Of a stretch of 64,000 bases of DNA, positions 50,925-62,703 are shown piece after piece. This DNA comes from Brachionus manjavacas. Lineage: Eukaryota; Rotifera; Eurotatoria; Ploima; Brachionidae. Within the stretch, counting starts at the first letter, position 1; every line of letters starts with the position of its first letter. The notes beneath the pieces are model-generated. The model saw nothing but the letters and a program-made list of their open reading frames with translations. It was not told the origin of the DNA and did not search any database. Where the stretch lies: positions 2,108,001 to 2,172,000 of the forward strand of contig JAHQIY010000002.1 in assembly GCA_019054805.1 (NCBI GenBank), written 5' to 3'. The position numbers and the translations under genes are program-made.

Positions 50925-51228
50925 CTCCCGGTGCATATTGTTGCCGGGTAGGTTGACTGGATCTCTTTGACATAGTAGTGGGAGTAGTGTTAGATAAAAG
51001 ATATAAAATTTTTCTATTCAGAACACAAAATCAATACTATTTATTCAAATTAAACTATATTTATATATTTCTTAACTTGGCGCCAGCAATCACTCAGCTG
51101 AGTTAGACTAACAAACTAGCAACTAGATTCATGACACTCATGAATATGAAAGGACTAATAACCAGGGTCTAGCTGCGCCTATACAATATAGTGACACGGC
51201 AACATATATAAATTCTCCCGGTGCATAT
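50925..51228. repeat. Direct and inverted repeat structure, possible relic of a mobile element
   Basis: CTCCCGGTGCATAT occurs at 50925-50938 and again at 51215-51228. Inside this pair, TGTTGCCG (50939) faces its inverse CGGCAACA, which ends at 51204. The enclosed 260 bp and its left flank are much more GC-rich than the surroundings. On the minus strand 51204-50988 starts TGTT, ends AACA and contains TATAAATATA and AATAAA, like a short LTR, but no primer-binding site or target duplication supports that. Confidence 0.5.
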
Positions 51229-51993
51229 ATTCATTTATTCGATTCAAGATAGTTACAAAATTAAGTCTTTCAAAGGTCTCGTAATTTATAATGTTGGAAG
51301 GGTTAAGTGGTAACGAACTGCTTAGTTTTGTAAGACTTGTTTTATTTAATGTTTCTCTCTGATAATTAATTCAAACATGAGAAAGAGTATTCAAAAATAG
51401 ATCTGATTAGTAACTGTTTTGATAATTTAAACTGTGATTTACAACTATGTCTTATCAATCATACAAATTTTATGCCTTAAATTTTTATTTCCTTTTGACT
51501 CTTAATTCTACTAATGATAAATCATTGTAAATTAAGAGGAAAGAAATAAAAAGAAAAAACTTAATAACTTTTGCCAGAAGAACAAAATTGGTCCTAGTGG
51601 TTGGCAACAGGTTTGACCAACCAATTCACGACTTATTGATTGACACGAGTTATTGTTTAGTTTTTTCATTATTTTTCAATAATCTAGTTTTACCATCAGT
51701 AAAGTATTTGTTCAACTTTAATTTTTTTAACTTAAAATTTTATTGATTCAAAAGATTATTCTTTTTTCTTTGTTAAATCTATTAACCATTAAGAGGCAAT
51801 AAAAAGAGAGTTCAAAGAGAAAGTTTTTCTGTCAATTTAAAAAATGATTTTGAAAGCGCTGTGACAGATAGACATTTTTTTTTTCAAAAACATAATTTAT
51901 TTATTCATTTTTATGTAGTATTTGGATCTAGAAAGAATCAAGTCAAATAAAAAATTTAAAAAAAAGTTATAGTCTTTAGAATGGACAAAAAGA

Positions 51994-52021
51994 GTCAGAA
52001 AGACCCGACGGGCTTTCTGAC
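51994..52021. repeat. GC-containing hairpin
   Basis: GTCAGAAAG (51994-52002) pairs with CTTTCTGAC (52013-52021), and the inner CCC and GGG also pair. Strong for this AT-rich context; role unknown. Confidence 0.7.
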
Positions 52022-52406
52022 ACAATGTCTATTTTATTGTAATTTCTTTCAATTTTTTGTCTTAACCATAAAAAAGTCAAATTTTAGAAAATAAAAATTT
52101 TCAATAAAAATTAACTACCTTTTGTTTTATCCAACCTTTTTTATTACTCATTAGTTTACTTATTGATAATGTTGATATTTCAATCAAGGAAAAAAATCAC
52201 ACATATTGATCAAACCCTTAAAAATAACAAGCTTAATTAAGATTTTATAAATGTCTTATGTCTAAATATCTTGGCAATTTTCACGTAGCTAGACTAAATG
52301 AGATAAGAAGTAAATATACTTAAAGTCAAATAATTCAAAACGGTGTTTGATTCATTGTTATAAAAAATAAATATTTTGATAAAAATCTAAAATTTTCTTG
52401 TTCAAT

Positions 52407-54314
52407 ATGTCAAAAATTATAAGCGCACCGTCAAGCTTTTGTAAACATGAAAACGCTGAAAAAATAATTGAGGGAATCAAGATGCTTCCAATACTTAAAA
52501 ATTTCGATCAATTGAAAGAAGAAGACAAACGAAAAATATTTCATAAAAAAGAGCTATCTCTCACTTTTTCTGACCCTAAGCCAATTTTAAAAGACCGTCT
52601 AAATACGGTTCTCATAATTTATTTTTTCTACGGAATATGCGCAATTCTACCATGGTATTTACTACAGATGGCAAATGATGTAATTTTATAAAAGCTAATC
52701 CAATTTAATAAAATAAAATTTTAAATTATTTAGTTTTTAATAAATGTCAAGCTAAATACTCCAATAAGTTCTGGAACTTTCTATCAAATGAAGTTTAAAT
52801 TCATATCGGGTTTAATTTGGAACGTAGCATTTTTGCTTATGACAATTTTTAATTTGATAAATTGTGACAGGTAAATATTTTTACAAATTTCCAAAATTAA
52901 TTATTTAAAAAAAAATTTTTTAGACGATTTAATCAAATTGACAGAATACCTTTTTGTCTAATTGGCTCTGCTTTTTCAATAGGAAGCATTATAGTTTTGT
53001 CAATTTTGGATTCAAGAAATTGGTCTAATTCATTTTTTATCTGCTTTTCTCTAATCATTTGCTTACTAGCTGGTTAGATTTAATTTTAAATCAAATTTAT
53101 ACTTAATAATTGGTTTAATCTTTTTTAAGCTCTAAATGGAATAATATTCAGTTCATCTATATATGCTGCTGCTATGCTTCCTCCAAAATACACCAATTCT
53201 ATTCTTTTGGGCTACATGTCTTCAGGATTGATCTACAGCTTAATTAGTATTTTATTCAAATATTGTAAATTTTATTCTTTTTTATTTATAAATTTTAAAA
53301 AATTTAAAACTTTTAAAGTTGAAATCAAGAATGTGTTTATACCAATAATTTTTTTTGTTATTCTTTTTGGGTTCGTCTTGATCACTTTTATTGCACATTT
53401 TTCTCTTCCATTATCAGTAAGTATTGAATTATTCATTCACTTTTTAAATGTTTTTTTTTCTAGAATTACTACCGCTATCATTTGGACATAGCCAAAGATA
53501 ATATGGCTGCTAATGAAAAAGCTCGTAGGACACTTTTTCACATGCCTTACGTTCGTACAATAAAAAGAGTTAGCAAATAAACTTTTTTAATATTTTTCTA
53601 AATTAAAAAAAAACTATTTATAAAAGTTTTGGCCATTATATGTGTGCATTTGGCTCTTAATGTTTACAACTTTGTCAAGTTTTACTAGCTATCAAAAGCA
53701 AATAAAGCCAAATAAAACTCAATTGGACTCTATTGTATCCAGTGAGTTTTTCTATATCAACAAATTTTGAACAATTCATCAATATTTTGCTTTAAAAATA
53801 AAGATAAATTATTTGTGGACATCACATGTGATTTAACATACTATACAGCGACTTGCTTGGGGAGCTTGACATGTTTTGCATTTAAAAAAGTAAAAAAATA
53901 TTTTTCATAAAAAGTTAAATTAAACCATTTTTTAAGCCGAGTATAAAGTTGTCACTCCTATTTTCATTTTTAAAGTCCATTCTAACAAGCTGTTTCTTTA
54001 TTTTTTGTAATTTTGAACCAGATAAACGCAAAAATTTGCCTGTTCTAGTTGAAAATGACTATGCTTATTGGTTTGGGTCATTCATTTGTCATTATTCAAC
54101 AGCACTTATGGTATGCCTTTTGATGTCATTTGCACCAAAGTAAATTTCATCCAAATTTTTTCAAGATTAATAAAAAATAATTTTGATTTATAGAGAGATT
54201 AAGTTCAAATACAAACAACCAGCTGCTTTGTTGACAGCATTTTCATTTGTTTTTGGTTGCTTGTGTGGATCTGAATTTTCACGATTTTTCGAAACAATAG
54301 TTGTAATTATCTAA
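52407..54314 (+). CDS. Equilibrative nucleoside transporter (SLC29 family)
   Basis: Ten exons: 52407-52679, 52734-52870, 52924-53072, 53130-53264, 53319-53416, 53464-53568, 53627-53741, 53804-53889, 53937-54139 and 54194-54314, for 473 aa, a usual ENT length. After a 70-residue cytosolic N terminus the first membrane helix reads LIIYFFYGICAILPWYLLQM with the ENT-typical LPW..F..AN pattern. The strongest family mark is NGIIFSSSIYAAAMLPPKYT followed by LGYMSSGLIYSLISIL. Further hydrophobic helices bring the total to about 11, ending in a segment with FSFVFGCLCGSEFSRFF. It would move nucleosides or nucleobases down their gradient across plasma or organelle membranes. Which ENT member cannot be told. 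Segment 53265-53318 is read as an intron although it is open and 54 nt long. Confidence 0.9.
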
Positions 54315-55489
54315 ATAAAAAATTAATTACAATAACTACATAGCAAAAAAATGGTGTAAATAAGTTCCTGGATTTAATTATAATCAATTGTTTTACAAAT
54401 AAGAAACAGAATTTTTAAAAATTTTTAAAATGATTCTTTTATTGCCACTTTTCATAAAAATTAAAATATGTTAGCATTTAATTTTTCTTGATAACAATGT
54501 TAAAAAAAAGAATTTTTAAAACAATAAACACATAATGCTACAGATTTAATTTAAAATCACAAAAAAAATATTAAAAAATTATACACTTCCAATTTTTTGG
54601 AATAAAAAATTTCGAGATCCTAATCAGACTCTTTGCAATTAAATAATAAATTGATAATTTTCCCGTTTATCACTTAAAAAATATTAACTGAGGAAGTTAA
54701 TCTCTTTTTTTGTATTTAAATAGAGATGGGTCAGATTTGACACAGATTACTGATTCGAATCGATCTTTAACACCGCAATATTTACCAAGTCAATGATTTT
54801 TTTTATAAAGATAGCTTAAATACTTTAATCTCGTAGTGCAGAGACTATTATGTAGATTATAAATAAATTTTAAATAAATCTAAAAAACATTCAATTCAAA
54901 TTATTTATTTTAATTTATCATTCAAAAAATATAATATAAATAAATCATAATAAAAATTTTTTTACTCTTAATTTTAAAAATAATCCCAATGTTTTTTTAT
55001 TTTTTAATTTTAAAAACAATAAAATTTTCAGACAAATAAATAATATTCGTTTAATCGTTCCTGATATTTATTATATTAAACAATATAAAACTAACAATCT
55101 CTAATTAAATATTTTTAAATTTTTTGAAGCTTGATTTAATAAATTATTATTTTAATTTTTAATTGTAATTCCTAATATATGAAATTTATTAGAAAACAAT
55201 TTATCAAACATCCATTGTAAGAGCCTGACAACAAAGAGTTGTTAACAACTATTCGTTTTAAGAGAGAAAAAAAATAGTCTAGAATCTATTTGTTCATTTA
55301 TAAATTAACATTTGTTTTCGAAGATGAATAAACTTACTTTGTTTAAATTATCATATGATTCAATTTCTAAAAGAAATATCTTACGCATAAAGTCATTTAA
55401 TTTGTACCAAAAATTTAAACTAAAATTTTCCAAGAAATGATGTTCTAAATTAATTACGTCTTTTACTAGATCAGTTTAGAAAGCTAAAA
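54315..55489. other. AT-rich spacer between ENT and EEA1 genes
   Basis: No gene. Probable 3'UTR of the transporter and promoter of EEA1; both run rightwards. Confidence 0.5.
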
Positions 55490-58400
55490 ATGTTTAATAA
55501 GATTTTAGGGAAAAAAGAGACACCGCAAAAAGTTTTTTTAAAAGTTAATATCTATCCAACTATCTAACTAAATTTAATTAAGGACCAAAGAAAATCAGTT
55601 AAAAAATCAGAGAACTCGCCATCACATGTAAATTTAAAAAATACTAAATTTAATTTTTATTTTTGAAATTTTTAAATACCTAGGGCTTTATTTGTCCGAT
55701 TTGTCATTTGAATTTCGAAAATCAAGATGTTTTATTTAATCACTATTCAAATATACATCAGAATAATGAAGCAGAAAATTCTCTAAACGATGAAGAGATT
55801 ATTGACAGATCATCTTTAAATGCTACAGCCGAAGCTGTAATTTTAAATTTTAAACCGAACATAATTTATTAATTTTGATTTTTTCTAAGTTATTAAAAAG
55901 AGTTTCGATTTCTGCAAATGTTACTTCAGATACCGAATCAATTCAAGACAATCGTTCAATTCTTAGTTTAAATAATGAGATCACAAATCAAAGAGAAACT
56001 GTTCTTGAGCGTGAAATTTCTCAGCTAAGAGAAAAAATAATTCTAGAAGAACAGTCAAAACAAATAAGTATGAACCATAATTCGCTATTTATAATTAATT
56101 CAAATTTTTTGCTGTAGTGAGTCTTGAGCTTAATCAAAAATTGGAAGATTTATATGTTAAAATTGAAAAATTAACAAAAGAAAAGGACGAAATTGAGAAA
56201 CAATGTGAATTTAGTGTAATTTTGAATAAAGATTTTTATAAAAGATTCATTATAAAATTTTAAATCCTGTAAGTTGACTGAGTTGGACAGAATTAAACAA
56301 GAAAATGAAGAAAATAAATCAATTAGAATAAATCTTTCACAAATTCAAGTAATTTTCCCTTTTTTAAAAAAATAATATTTGATAAAAATTTGACTAAAAA
56401 AAGGAAGAATATGTGAATAAATGTCAAGAAATTTCAGACCTCAAAAAAGAAATAGAGTTTAGACCTTCAGTCGATGATTTGAATGTGCTAAAAAAAGAGA
56501 TTGTTCAAGTTCAAGAATTGTCAGAATTAATTGTAAAAGATAAGGAAAATCAATCAAAACAATTAATAGAGGAAAACCAAGAACTGAAGAACAAAATCGA
56601 AAAGTAATTAATTTTTATTTTATTCAAATTAATTTTATTTTTTTTCTAGAATGGAAGAAGATTTAAAAAAAACAAATTTTGAAAATTTTGATTTAGAAAG
56701 GTAAAAGAATGCTTTTAAAATTTGTCTTGTGCATAATTTTTTTTTTAAATCTAATAAATAAAAGTAAATGTCATGAATTAGAAAAAAATATGAAAAAACT
56801 TGAACAGGTAGTTAAAATTTAATTTTAATTTGCAAAATAATTCAAAATTTAAGCTAGAAAGAGAAAGAATACGAAAAAGCAGCCCTGACCAACGAAGAAA
56901 AAACCCAAAAACAAGAATTGGATATTGAGGATATGAACAAAAAAATTCGTGATCTAAAAAATGATTGTGATCTTAAAGCAACTCAAATTGAGAATTTTGT
57001 CGTTCAAATAAAAGAATTAAATCAAGAAAAAAACCAGCTAAATAAGAATATTAGTCAGCTCGAAGAAAAAAAAGCTGAACTAACGAATAAATTATTGAAT
57101 TCTGAATCTAAAAGTGAAGATCAGAATGAATTATCTGACCTGATTAAGGTAAATATTTAAATTAAAATTTTAAATAATTCTTTAATTTAAACATTCTTCA
57201 GAAAAAAGAAGAATTTGAAAATGAATTGATTAAATTAAGGACCAAGGTACAAAGTTTAAATGAAGAAAAATCAGAATGGGCTATTGAAAAGGTTGACAAA
57301 TTAAAATACCAAAAAAATGTTTATATATATTTTCAATTTTAGAATCAATTTTTGGAATCAATAAAAAAAATGAATGATGAAATTGTTGAACTTAAAAGCC
57401 TGATCCAAGAAATAGAAAACAAAAACAGTTATCTTGAATCAGAAACAGTAAATTTGAAAGTTATTTTTATAATATTTTAAAATTTTTTTAGTCGAATCGT
57501 CAAACTTTGTTAGCTGAAATTGAAAAGCAACGGTTCGACCTACAAGAGCAATTCAAAAGAGAAAAAATTGAATTTGAAAAAATTTTAGCAGATAAAGAAA
57601 ATTTCATAAATGAACTTAAAAAAAATAAAGTATTATTGCTTATTTCATTAAAAAGGAAAAAATTAAGATTTAAAATAAAAAAGTCAAACTTGGAAATTGA
57701 AGTTGAGCATCTGAAGAAAAACTTAGATGAGTCAACATTGAATTTTGATTCTCAAAATGCCAAAATTTTCCAAATGGAAGTTTTGATTGACAACAAAAAT
57801 CAAGAATTAGCCAAACAAAAATCTGAGATAATTGATCTAAATGAAAATAAAAGAATTTTGAATGAGACAAAAATTGAATTGGAAAATAAAATAAAAAATT
57901 TGAATGAACAAATTCTTGATCATTATTCAAAAAACCAAACTCAAAAACAAGAAATCGACAATTTAGAGGAACTGAAGCTTCAAATTGAGCACAAATGTAA
58001 TGAAAAAGATTCTGAAATAAAAAGTTTAGAAGAAATTAAGGTAAAAAATCTTATTACAAAAAAAAACTAAAATATTTTATTTTTAATTTAGGAAAGTTTG
58101 TTGGCAAAGAATTCCGAATTATCAAATGAAATTCTATTACTGAATAAAAAAAATCAGGAATTGAACGCATCAGTCGCCGAAAACAATTCTAAAAATGAAA
58201 TAGTTGTTACAGAATTTAAGAGAAACATTGAAAAACTTAATTTAACACTAGATGAGAAAAGCCAAGCACTGATTTCAAATGAAGTAAATTTTGTCAATAA
58301 TATTAAAGAAATAATATCATTTAAATTATTAATTTAAGAAAGCATTTGTTTTGGAAATAAACTCATTAAAAACCAAAGTTATTGAATTAACTCAAACAGA

Positions 58401-61266
58401 ATCGGACCTAAGAAAAAATATTTCAGTTCTAGAATCGGAAAAAGGTCAATTTATTCAAAATTTTAATGAAAAGCAAAAAGAAATAAAAATTACTCGCGAC
58501 CAAAATGTAAGTTAAATTATAAAATTTCTAAAAGTAGAAAAAGCTCATTGAAGCTACGGATATGTAAAATTAATTTTATCTCTCAAAAGCGAGAATATTA
58601 ATCAGATCTAACAAAGGGTTAAATCTACATCAAACCTAAAAAGTGACAAAAATTAATGTAAATTTTTTAAGTAAAAATAACAATTATTATTTTAAAAAAA
58701 ATGAAAATAAATTAGCCTATCTCTAGAAACTTAAAAAACTGATAAAAAATGTGGTATATTTTAACTTTAATTCTTAATGTTAATTATCTGCTTCATGTAT
58801 TCTTTTGTATTCATAATGGCCGATTGGCCTTTTTTGAAAATTGCAATTTCAGTTTATTTTTTTAATAAAATTAAAAGTTTTTAAGGTTAAATCCCAAAAA
58901 TAATAAATTCTTTGCTCCAGAAAATATGATCAAAGTTTTAAATACAATTAACTGTTTTTTTTTTAAATAAAACAAAAATTTAAAATTTAAATTAAAAAAT
59001 TAATGATTTTAATTTGTAAGGTTTTATTTAAAAAAAAATAAGTTTCAATATTTAAAATTGAAAAAATCAGTTTTCAATTTTTATTCTAATATAGGATTTA
59101 AAACTAGAAGCACCAAAACGAGTCAAAATGACTTGTTTTAATAGAATCTAATGGATAAAAATGGATAATAATTTATTATTTGGATATATCTATTTAAAAC
59201 TTAATTTTAATTGAGTAAAAATAAAAATTTGGCTAAAAAAAAGTATCTTGCAAAAATTTTATCTTCTACTGAATTCATTCCTTTTTGAACCAATTTTTCG
59301 TCTTCATGTAAAATACGCAAACTTTAATTTTTGCATTTTTTAAATTTGCTTATCTTCGTTCAAGTATTAGGATTTAAGTCAGTTTTTAAAGATTTGTATA
59401 CTTTTATTAATATTTTATGACTCATCCATTGATTTTGTAGATAAATTCAAAATTCTAATTAAAAAACGAGTCAAAATGACTCTTTTTGGTCCTTCTACAA
59501 AATCAAGTAGTTATACTGTGACAAATATACTTGATTTTGTGTAAAGGAAATATTTTTTTTATTTGAATTTAGTTAATTTAGAAAGTTAGTCTTATTTTTA
59601 TGCTGAAAAAAAAATTGTGCTCAAATAGCGAAAATTGACTTAGATTTTAGCGACCAAAAATCGAAAAAGAGTCATTTTGACTCGTTGGTGCTTCTAGTGT
59701 TAATTCAATTATACAAGGATTTTGTTAATTTACGAAAATTAACGTACGACATACGGTCAAGTCCTAAAAGAATATTTTTTAAGAAAATCTAAAAAAACAG
59801 TAGTTGTTTTTTTTCTAAATTACATTAGCATGTAGAGAATTTTAGCTCTTTCAGAATATATATACTTTTTTAGTATGTTTAAGTTTTATCTTTGAGATTT
59901 TGAGTCTTAAAGAACAACAACTTTTTAAAGGGTTTGGTATTTTTGGAAACCTGGGTGCAAAAAATATTTTTCCAGTTTAAAATTCTGAATTTCGAATTTC
60001 GTGAACTTTAATACCCTTATTTTTAATAATTTGATTTTTGGGTAAAAAATGATCTTTAATTTTTAAGGATAAAATAATTCTCGAGAATGATGAGCTAAAG
60101 GATCAGATTTGTTCATTGAATAAAACAATCGAAGAATTAAACTCGTTAATAGAAGAGAATAAGTCTTTGAGTGAAAAATTGTGTTCACGATTAAAAACTG
60201 ATCTCGAACAAACAAAAAATGATTTGGAAAAAAGTGCTGGTGAACTCGAAATCCAAAAAAATCAAAAAGTATTTGATCAAAGAAATTAAGAATTTTTTGA
60301 TAATTTTTACATTTAAGCATGATGCTGTTGGGCAACTCTTGCAATCGAATGCAAAAATTGAAGAATTAGTTCAAAAAGAAAAGAGTCAAGAGAAAAAACT
60401 CAATGATCTAGAAGCTGAAATCAGTAAGCTGAGATCTTCGGAACAGAAAATACTGGCCGAACTAGAAAAATTAAACTCCGACACAATCAAAAAAAATGCT
60501 GAAATTCTTGAAATAAAAAAAATAAATGAAGAAACTACCAGTCAAAGGGATGAATTGATAATAAAGATTGATAAATTAGCCCTCGAAAATGAAGAAATTA
60601 AAATTGAAAGAGATGACTGTGACAAAATGCGTCTTGATGCCATTAAAAAACACGAAGTACAATCAAAAGCATTAAATCAAAATTTAGCCAGTTTAAGAAC
60701 TGAATTAAGACAACAAAGTGAAAATATTATTCAGCTAAATAAAGAATTAGATGATATTAAAGGAAATAATTTGGAATTGGAAGCCAACTTAAGCAATTTG
60801 GCTGAAGAAAGAAATCAATTACTTACTAGATGCTTGGAAGCCGAAAAAATTTGTGAAAATTTCAAAATTCTGAACATTGAGTATAAGAGAAAATTAGAAG
60901 ATACTCAAGGAGCTTTGCACGAATTAGGCCGCGAACACCAGACCTTGCAAGTAATTTGAAACAAAAAAATAATAATTTTTTAAATATTGCTTAATTAGGT
61001 ATTGAATCACAGAAAAAGTAATTATAAATGGATTGATGATAGTCTAGTCAATGATTGTACTCAATGTAAAAAACTTTTTTCCGTCACTAACAGAAAAGTA
61101 ATTTTAATTTTTAAAAATAAATTTATAAAAATTGAATCTGAAGCATCACTGTCGAAATTGTGGTCAAGTGTTCTGTCACGAATGCTCTGAATACACAGCT
61201 CAAGTTTCTTCCAGCAAAAAACCCCAACGAGTATGCAAAGCTTGCCATCTTGAACTTAATCAATAG
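55490..61266 (+). CDS. EEA1: Early endosome antigen 1 (EEA1)
   Basis: Twenty exons: 55490-55531, 55583-55627, 55684-55836, 55890-56067, 56118-56215, 56274-56348, 56404-56603, 56650-56700, 56765-56807, 56858-57148, 57202-57291, 57343-57447, 57492-57629, 57684-58040, 58092-58283, 58339-58506, 60068-60268, 60318-60950, 60999-61097 and 61144-61266. They give 1093 aa (human 1411). An N-terminal C2H2 finger GFICPICHLNFENQDVLFNH (Cys33, Cys36, His49, His54) is the Rab5-binding site in EEA1. A long parallel coiled coil follows. The C-terminal FYVE domain has WIDD (1031-1034), RKHHCR (1052-1057), RVC (1082-1084) and all eight zinc cysteines (1040, 1043, 1056, 1059, 1064, 1067, 1084, 1087), so it should bind PtdIns3P on early endosomes and tether vesicles. 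The first intron has a weak GTTTTT donor, making the extreme N terminus the least certain part. Confidence 0.95.
59102..59699. mobile_element. piggyBac-type MITE in an EEA1 intron, flanked by TTAA
   Basis: The 598-bp element is flanked by TTAA at 59098-59101 and 59700-59703, the piggyBac target duplication. Its ends are inverted copies: left AACTAGAAGCACCAAAACGA then GTCAAAATGACT (59102-59133), right the inverse CACTAGAAGCACCAACGA then GTCAAAATGACTC (59669-59699). A third copy of the subterminal CGAGTCAAAATGACTC lies inside at about 59467-59482. There is no transposase frame, so it is non-autonomous. It sits in the 1.56-kb intron 58507-60067 and accounts for over a third of it. Confidence 0.85.
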
Positions 61267-61543
61267 AACTGTTATTTTATTTTGTAAATTTATTTTCGGC
61301 TGTTTTTTTTAGATTAGCATTTTAAATTTTAGATTAAGATTTGATAAAACCATTTTTAAATAAATTTATTTTAATTTTGTTCTTTAAATCTCATTTAACG
61401 TGTTTGAATTTGTTCTTTAATTATTTTTAAAATATTTTTTTAGTGAGATAAACATTTTGAGACAAAGTTTTTTTATTTATTCTGATACAATTTGATTGTT
61501 ATTTCTATTAACATCTAAGAATTATTAATATAACAAAAATAAA

Positions 61544-61615
61544 AGGTCCTACCGAGATTCGAACTCGGATTGCTGGATTCAGAGTCCAGAGTGATAACCA
61601 TTACACCATAGAACC
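61544..61615 (-). tRNA. tRNA-Gln (anticodon CTG)
   Basis: On the minus strand a 72-nt cloverleaf starts GGTTCTATGGTGTAATGG, with anticodon stem-loop CTGGA-CTCTGAA-TCCAG (anticodon CTG) and T arm CCGAGTTCGAATCTCGG. The acceptor stem GGTTCTA / TAGGACC pairs fully, with one G-U. The B box is canonical. No intron. A T-run just downstream (TTTTATTTTTG on the minus strand) is the RNA polymerase III terminator. The sequence is close to ordinary animal tRNA-Gln. Confidence 0.97.
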
Positions 61616-62145
61616 TTATTTTTTTCGATATAAAACTCATTAGTGACATTCAATTTAATTGATGTAGAAATGCGTTTAAATTCAAATTAGTTTGCAATTT
61701 AAAATAAAAAACTCCATATAAAGTTTCTTTTCCTGTAAATTAAAAGAACTTTTTTTGATTTTGCTCTATTAGTTAATCTGTTAGACATAGGAAGAAAAAA
61801 TTTATAAAAGAGAGTTAGCAATTTTGAATTTTTATAGCTTTTTCTTATGTAACCATAATAAATGCTTAAAGAAAATTAAATTATCTTTTAAAAACACTTG
61901 AAAGTCAAAAAAAGAAGTCTTTTAAATTCACCAGGCCTCATGCGTAATTAAATCATGCCTTTATTATTTTCAATAAAGGTTCTTATTTATAGAGTGATTT
62001 AAGCAAATAAACTGAATTCAATTGAATTTTTTAAATATTGCCTATTTTTCTGAATCGAAAAAGTCAACAATAAATTTAATTTTCCAATTATATAAAAAAA
62101 TTCACTTTCAAATTCCGTAAATTAGAAAAATTTTAAAAAATCAAT
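61616..62145. other. Spacer between tRNA-Gln and a small gene
   Basis: AT-rich, no gene or repeat seen; includes the 5' flank of the tRNA gene and the upstream region of the gene at 62146. Confidence 0.5.
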
Positions 62146-62703
62146 ATGTTTTTCAATCAACCTTCAAGTAGCTACGACAAAAATTGTTCCAACATTAAAG
62201 AAACCACTGAGTACAATTTTACAATTTATTTTCTGATTAAATTCAAATTTAAATTAATTTAATTAAGACAAACTATAAAGGATTCCTTGGATGTATTATT
62301 CGAATATATTGTCACTAGTAATTTTAAAGAAGTGATATATTTTAATTTATTAATATACAAATTTAAATTATTTTATTTCAAAAGGCTGAAAAAGTTTTGG
62401 AAAAAGTAATAGATAACTCTGGTTTTGATCAAATTGAATTCTTGTGGACAATTTTGCAGCCTTTATCACATAGAGACTTTTTTTATAATGGACAGTGTGA
62501 GTTTCCAGGCTATAACTTTCAAAAACTTAGTACCCCTTTTACAAGAAAATCGGTATTTATTTCTAAATCGAAATATTTCATAAATAACTAAATTTTTTAT
62601 TTGAATTTAATAAATTAAGAAAAAGAAGCGGAGATACTCTAGTGCTCACATTCTAAAAAAACAAGACGCCTGGTTGATTAACAAAGATTATCAAGTCGAG
62701 TAG
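62146..62703 (+). CDS. Small unrecognised four-exon gene
   Basis: Exons 62146-62210, 62268-62331, 62385-62552 and 62620-62703 give 126 aa with phase kept at every junction and short T-rich introns like those of its neighbours. I do not recognise the family. The N-terminal part is acidic and likely helical (IKDSLDVLFEYIVTSNF), followed by FLWTILQPLSHRDFFYNG, then CEFPGYNFQKLSTPFTRKS and a basic stretch KKKRRYSSAHILKKQDAW before the stop. The mix of a hydrophobic LQPL.HRDF motif and a basic end looks like a conserved small eukaryotic protein rather than chance. A last-exon donor at GTCGAG could extend it further, so the C terminus is provisional. Confidence 0.6.

Larger units (their letters stand above)
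48153..52406. other. 3' flank of the zinc-finger gene and long AT-rich spacer
   Basis: The first 700 bp are T-rich 3'UTR-like sequence with AATAAA at 48858-48863. From there to 52406 no gene is visible. A GC-richer repeat structure (50845-51240) and a hairpin (51994-52021) are listed separately. Confidence 0.45.

Noticed and set aside
50988-51204. Possible solo LTR on the minus strand (TGTT..AACA, TATA-like and AATAAA-like words)
   Set aside because: No 4-6 bp target duplication, no second LTR and no tRNA-primed binding site next to it; kept only as a repeat structure.
53265-53318. Treating this open segment as coding in the nucleoside transporter
   Set aside because: It would insert a Phe/Lys-rich 18-residue stretch into a conserved loop, while GT..AG ends, T-rich content and 54-nt length match the neighbouring introns.
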